A DNA stretch of 34,497 nucleotides from Chloroflexota bacterium (GTDB taxonomy: Bacteria; Chloroflexota; Anaerolineae; Anaerolineales; UBA11858): assembly GCA_030609055.1 (NCBI GenBank), contig JAUWCZ010000014.1, positions 1-34,497 of the forward strand, given 5' to 3'. This document shows, piece by piece, positions 32,096-34,497 of this stretch; positions within the stretch are counted from its first letter, which is position 1, and every line of letters starts with the position of its first letter. Under the pieces are notes generated by a model that was given only the letters and a program-made list of their open reading frames with translations, searched no databases and was not told the DNA's origin. A program made the translations under genes and the position numbers.

Positions 32096-32182
32096 GAACT
32101 CAGAGTCTTTTCAGGAGGATTCCCCCCTACCCCGAGAAACATGAGTACCCTATCTCAAAGTCCGCTAGTCTCCAAGTCTATT

Positions 32183-32213
32183 AGTCCCCTGATCAGGTTT
32201 GATCCAGGGGACT
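32183..32213. terminator. Hairpin at the 3' end of the integron integrase gene
   Basis: AGTCCCCTG-ATC (32183-32194) pairs with GAT-C-CAGGGGACT (32201-32213): 12 bp with one bulged base and a 6-nt loop, overlapping the integrase stop codon. On the minus strand no T run follows, so it may be an mRNA-stabilising or weak terminator structure. Confidence 0.45.
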
Positions 32214-33155
32214 CTGCACCGCCCTGCCCCCTTTGTTAAGTACATGGGTATAAATCATTGTTGTGGAAACATCAGCATGTCCCAGCAGCTCCTGAACTGT
32301 GCGGATATCATAGCCATTTTCCAGCAAGTGGGTAGCAAAACTGTGCCGGAAAATGTGGGGCGTGACATGTTTTTGGACGCCGGATTTTCGGGTCGCATCC
32401 CAAACCGCTCGCCGTAAGCCGCAGGGGTGCAGGTGATGGCGGCGGATGGTTCCCGAGCGGGGATCACGGGAAAGATTTGGCGCCGGAAAGATGTATTGCC
32501 AGATCCATTCCCGATTTGCCCGAGGATATTTTCTGGATAATCCTCTGGGAAGGTAAACCGATCCATAACCATCCTTGAGGTCTTGCTGGAAGGTCATCTG
32601 AACCCGCTCCAGATGGTCTTTCAGGGAAGGGGTTACTGCAGCTGGCAGGATTGTCCGTCGATCCTTGGCTCCCTTGCCACTGCGGACCGTGATTTCACCC
32701 CGGTCAAAATCCAGATCCTGGACGCGTAGAGTCAGGCATTCCGTCACTCGCAGCCCACTGCCGTAGAGCAGCTGGGCAATGATCAGGAACACACCATGGA
32801 GTTCACTAAGAACTGCTCGGGCTTCCTGTTGGCTTAGAACAACAGGCAGGTGTTTGGTTCTTTTTGCCGGTACAGGCAGGATATCCTGGTCTAGCGGAAG
32901 ATGAAGCACTTCCCGGTAGAGAAACTGCAGGGCTGCCAGGGCTTGGTTCTGTGTGGAGGGAGAGACTTCCAGTTCCACCGCCAGGTGAGTCAAAAAGGAT
33001 TCAATTTCCACCGCACCAAGCTCCTGGGGGTGGCGTTTGTCATGGAAGAGGACGAATCGTTTGATCCAGCTGGTATAGGCTTGTTCGGTGCGGTAGGCGT
33101 AGTTTTTTCGGCGGATGGTATTACGGACTTGGTCAAGCAGTTTTTTCTTGGTCAT
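32193..33155 (-). CDS. intI: Integron integrase (IntI-type tyrosine recombinase)
   Basis: A 320-residue tyrosine recombinase. The SAM-like N-terminal core-binding domain covers about 1-90. The catalytic residues R136 (YGSGLRVTE), Lys near 161-164 (GKGAKDR), H267-xx-R270 (HIFRH), H293 (LGHADVSTT) and Y302 (MIYTHVL) are all present. What separates it from XerC/D is the extra IntI-specific segment at about 200-250 ([35 protein letters not shown]) and the end [12 protein letters not shown]. It is transcribed away from an attI-like region and a cassette array with attC, so the integron is structurally complete. The ribosome site AAGGGGG lies 4 nt before ATG 33155. Confidence 0.96.
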   Translation of the reverse strand: MTKKKLLDQVRNTIRRKNYAYRTEQAYTSWIKRFVLFHDKRHPQELGAVEIESFLTHLAVELEVSPSTQNQALAALQFLYREVLHLPLDQDILPVPAKRTKHLPVVLSQQEARAVLSELHGVFLIIAQLLYGSGLRVTECLTLRVQDLDFDRGEITVRSGKGAKDRRTILPAAVTPSLKDHLERVQMTFQQDLKDGYGSVYLPRGLSRKYPRANREWIWQYIFPAPNLSRDPRSGTIRRHHLHPCGLRRAVWDATRKSGVQKHVTPHIFRHSFATHLLENGYDIRTVQELLGHADVSTTMIYTHVLNKGGRAVQSPLDQT

Positions 33156-33167
33156 TTAACCCCCTTG

Positions 33168-33185
33168 GGTCATGCCAACATGACC
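33168..33185. promoter_or_regulatory. Perfect inverted repeat in the intI leader
   Basis: GGTCATG-CCAA-CATGACC (33168-33185), 7-bp arms with a 4-nt spacer, lies between the intI -10 box and its ribosome site. It could be a repressor operator or an RNA hairpin that limits integrase translation. It does not fit the Escherichia or Bacillus LexA boxes. Confidence 0.5.
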
Positions 33186-33192
33186 GTTATGC

Positions 33193-33207
33193 TATACTTC
33201 AATTATA
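33193..33207. promoter_or_regulatory. Facing -10 boxes for intI (minus) and the cassettes (plus)
   Basis: TATAAT on the minus strand (33207-33202) is the likely intI -10. TGC-TATACT on the plus strand (TATACT 33193-33198) is an extended -10 that could drive the cassettes (Pc). The two are almost superimposed, so the two transcripts may interfere. No strong -35 is seen for either. Confidence 0.45.
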
Positions 33208-33239
33208 TCCCAACCAGCAGAAAGTACATTGCTGCGCGA

Positions 33240-33323
33240 TAACACAATAATATATTACACGCAAGCGATAAGCGTAACACAATAACATATTATCCCGCAG
33301 CAGCAACATAATTAACGTTAGGC
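33240..33323 (+). other. attI-like recombination site with direct repeats
   Basis: Two 18-nt direct repeats, TAACACAATAATATATTA (33240-33257) and TAACACAATAACATATTA (33275-33292), differ at one base and are 35 nt apart. They resemble the accessory integrase-binding repeats of attI sites. The region ends in the core site GTTAGGC (33317-33323), a perfect GTTRRRY match, preceded by TTAAC. Cassettes would be inserted between its G and TT. It lies between intI and the first cassette, the position of attI in all integrons. Confidence 0.75.
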
Positions 33324-33342
33324 TTTTCAGGGATAAATAAAA

Positions 33343-34032
33343 ATGAAGAAAAATAAAATCTTCCGCATAATCTGGAAAATTGACTCTGTATTGATCCTCA
33401 TAAGCGGGTTGATGGTTGTAGTAATCCTCGGCTATGCAGGTTACAGGATTTATCAAGATGTCTTCCGCTCCAGAAAAGTTTCTAGCTTCGTCAATGTTGA
33501 GTCTGACACAGAGATCAGTGCTGAATGGAGGCTTGGCGGTTTTGATAGATTGGAGGGAACAGATTACTTGATGGCCCCGGTTTACTCTACTCAAACTTTC
33601 CAGGCGTCTTATTACGAAAAGGGTACATCGGCTGTGCGCAACTACTTATTTGTTAACGCTGTTGATAAATCAAGCCGATGGTTAATTCCACACAATAATT
33701 ACTTATTTCTTAACAGACATCAAGAGTGGCATAATCCTGCTGGGAGAAGTAGTGTGGTTAAGTGGCTCAGATACGAAGTGGTCAAATCAGACACAAATCA
33801 AGATGGACGATTGACCAGTGAAGATCAACGAACCATAGGAATATCCGATCCAACTGGAGAAAGTTACGTAGAACTTATCTCCGATGTTGATCGGATTCTT
33901 GGCTATGAGATGCGGGATGAGAATAATTTGCTCATCTTCTACAGAACTGGCACAAAGAACTTTATAGCGGAGATTAACTTACCAGAGCGACGCATAACAG
34001 TGACAGAGGAACTGCCAGAAATTCAACCCTAA
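33343..34032 (+). CDS. Integron cassette 1: membrane-anchored protein of unknown function with an EF-hand-like loop
   Basis: A 229-residue protein beginning with a short basic stretch and one hydrophobic segment at about 15-35 (SVLILISGLMVVVILGYAGY). The rest should lie outside the membrane. At about 150-161, DTNQDGRLTSED fits the EF-hand/dockerin calcium loop (D-x-N-x-D-G-x-L-x-x-x-D/E). I do not recognise the family. The gene starts 20 nt after the attI core and ends 35 nt before the attC core, so it fills one cassette. It is more AT-rich than the core genes, consistent with acquisition from elsewhere. AGGGATAAA precedes the ATG. Confidence 0.85.
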   Translation: MKKNKIFRIIWKIDSVLILISGLMVVVILGYAGYRIYQDVFRSRKVSSFVNVESDTEISAEWRLGGFDRLEGTDYLMAPVYSTQTFQASYYEKGTSAVRNYLFVNAVDKSSRWLIPHNNYLFLNRHQEWHNPAGRSSVVKWLRYEVVKSDTNQDGRLTSEDQRTIGISDPTGESYVELISDVDRILGYEMRDENNLLIFYRTGTKNFIAEINLPERRITVTEELPEIQP

Positions 34033-34067
34033 CTATTCCGCTTAAGATTTTTGTAAGCGGATGCCGC

Positions 34068-34141
34068 GCCTAACCCCCGCTCCACCCGACCCTTCGATTT
34101 CGCTCCGCTTCACTCAGGACGGGTGAGCTCTTCCGTTATGT
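34068..34141 (+). other. attC site of integron cassette 1
   Basis: It begins with R''-like GCCTAAC (34068-34074, RYYYAAC) and ends with R'-like GTTATGT (34135-34141, close to GTTRRRY). Inside, CGCTCCACCCG (34079-34089) and CGGGTGAGC (34120-34128) are complementary apart from one unpaired base, the extrahelical base expected in the folded bottom strand. The length of about 74 nt is typical for attC. Its orientation (R'' first, R' last when read away from intI) is correct for a cassette array. Confidence 0.88.
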
Positions 34142-34182
34142 GATTTTTGACCTATATTTTTTTAGATATTGGATTCTAAACG

Positions 34183-34497
34183 ATGAAAAAAGATGATAAC
34201 GAAAAATCTGAAGATGTCATAATATCGCCAAACAAAGGTAGGATAAAGATAACTACTTACGCCCCAACTGTGTGGATTACAGCGTCCTTTGCACGCGTTT
34301 GGTTTGATGATGCAATATCTGAATCGCGAAAACCTGGTAAAGATAGACGTCGCCTTGAAATAATATTCTCTGTTGCATTCGCTGAAAGTTATCTTTTTGA
34401 GTGGGTCAGGGATTCAATTTTGAACTCCGATTATGACAAACTAAATTTGTACTTTATACCCGGAGATCACCTACCTGTAAAAGAAAAGTGGATAAAA
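34183..34497 (+). CDS. Integron cassette 2: protein of unknown function, 3' end outside the window
   Basis: ATG 34183 opens a frame of 105 codons with no stop before the window edge. It begins MKKDDNEKSEDVIISPNKGR and contains WFDDAISESRKPGKDRRRLE and FSVAFAESYLFEWVRDSIL. There is no signal peptide or obvious membrane segment. The family is not recognised; the Ala/Glu/Ser/Phe-rich helix only weakly recalls HEPN-type helices, and I do not claim that. It begins 42 nt after the attC core GTTATGT, so it belongs to the next cassette. Confidence 0.7.
   Translation, partial: MKKDDNEKSEDVIISPNKGRIKITTYAPTVWITASFARVWFDDAISESRKPGKDRRRLEIIFSVAFAESYLFEWVRDSILNSDYDKLNLYFIPGDHLPVKEKWIK

Noticed and set aside
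32901-33242. Plus-strand frame of 113 codons overlapping the integrase gene and attI region
   Set aside because: It is antisense to a well-supported integrase and has no family resemblance. It does not begin after an attC or attI core.
1-34497. CRISPR arrays, rRNA genes and antibiotic-resistance genes
   Set aside because: No regularly spaced repeats, no rRNA-like stretches and no recognisable resistance determinants were found in the window or in the two cassettes.

Overview
The window looks like a chromosomal segment of a bacterium of the Chloroflexota, most likely an Anaerolineae-type anaerobe or facultative anaerobe. This is inferred from gene content, not from a marker-gene search. The clues are several MttB-type corrinoid methyltransferases with no pyrrolysine codon, an EF-P with arginine at the tip of its modification loop, a nicking-type MutL with no MutH, a short YidC, and the rpmH-rnpA-yidD-yidC-jag and parA-parB clusters of a Gram-positive-like chromosome. 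Base composition is moderate. Promoters are mostly textbook TTGACA/TATAAT, and at least five genes have the -10 hexamer exactly 6 nt before the start codon, which indicates leaderless mRNAs.

Layout. 1-6028 (minus strand): a methylamine/betaine-type methyl-transfer cluster. It holds an Lrp/AsnC regulator, three MttB-family methyltransferases, one MttC-like corrinoid protein, and the start of an agmatine-deiminase-family enzyme that runs off the left edge. 6196-10733 (minus): tRNA-Arg(UCU), two unrecognised proteins with winged-helix-like ends, a LysM/M23 envelope peptidase overlapping a DUF192 gene, and a stand-alone response regulator. 10859-11815 (plus): efp, translationally coupled to a small cysteine-rich protein. 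11931-12523: a REP-associated transposase (RAYT) gene bracketed by inverted pairs of REP-like hairpins. 12600-14342 (minus): mutL. 14460-21605 (plus): a HAD nucleotidase, a very long APC-permease/Usp/Usp/DUF389 fusion, an S41 protease, a membrane zinc protease and a flippase-like membrane protein. 21757-23015 (minus): a TrmO-like and a DUF4213/DUF364 gene, separated from the plus-strand genes by a bidirectional terminator.

23151-31081 (plus): rpmH-rnpA-yidD-(PQQ-propeller lipoprotein)-yidC-jag ending in a strong terminator. Then comes a broken PfkB-family sugar kinase gene (frameshift plus a TGA in the GAGD motif), parA, parB and a YtcJ-type amidohydrolase. 31139-32095: a DUF2975 membrane protein with a YozG-type Cro/C1 regulator, behind a strong promoter that carries a palindrome at the expected start of transcription.

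32193-34497: an integron. The integrase gene (minus) diverges from an attI-like region with two 18-nt direct repeats. This is followed by a GTTAGGC recombination point, a first cassette encoding a membrane-anchored protein of unknown function, a complete attC site, and a second cassette cut by the window end. The integron, the REP-RAYT-REP unit, the four-domain transporter fusion and the Pyl-free MttB set are the parts most worth following up.
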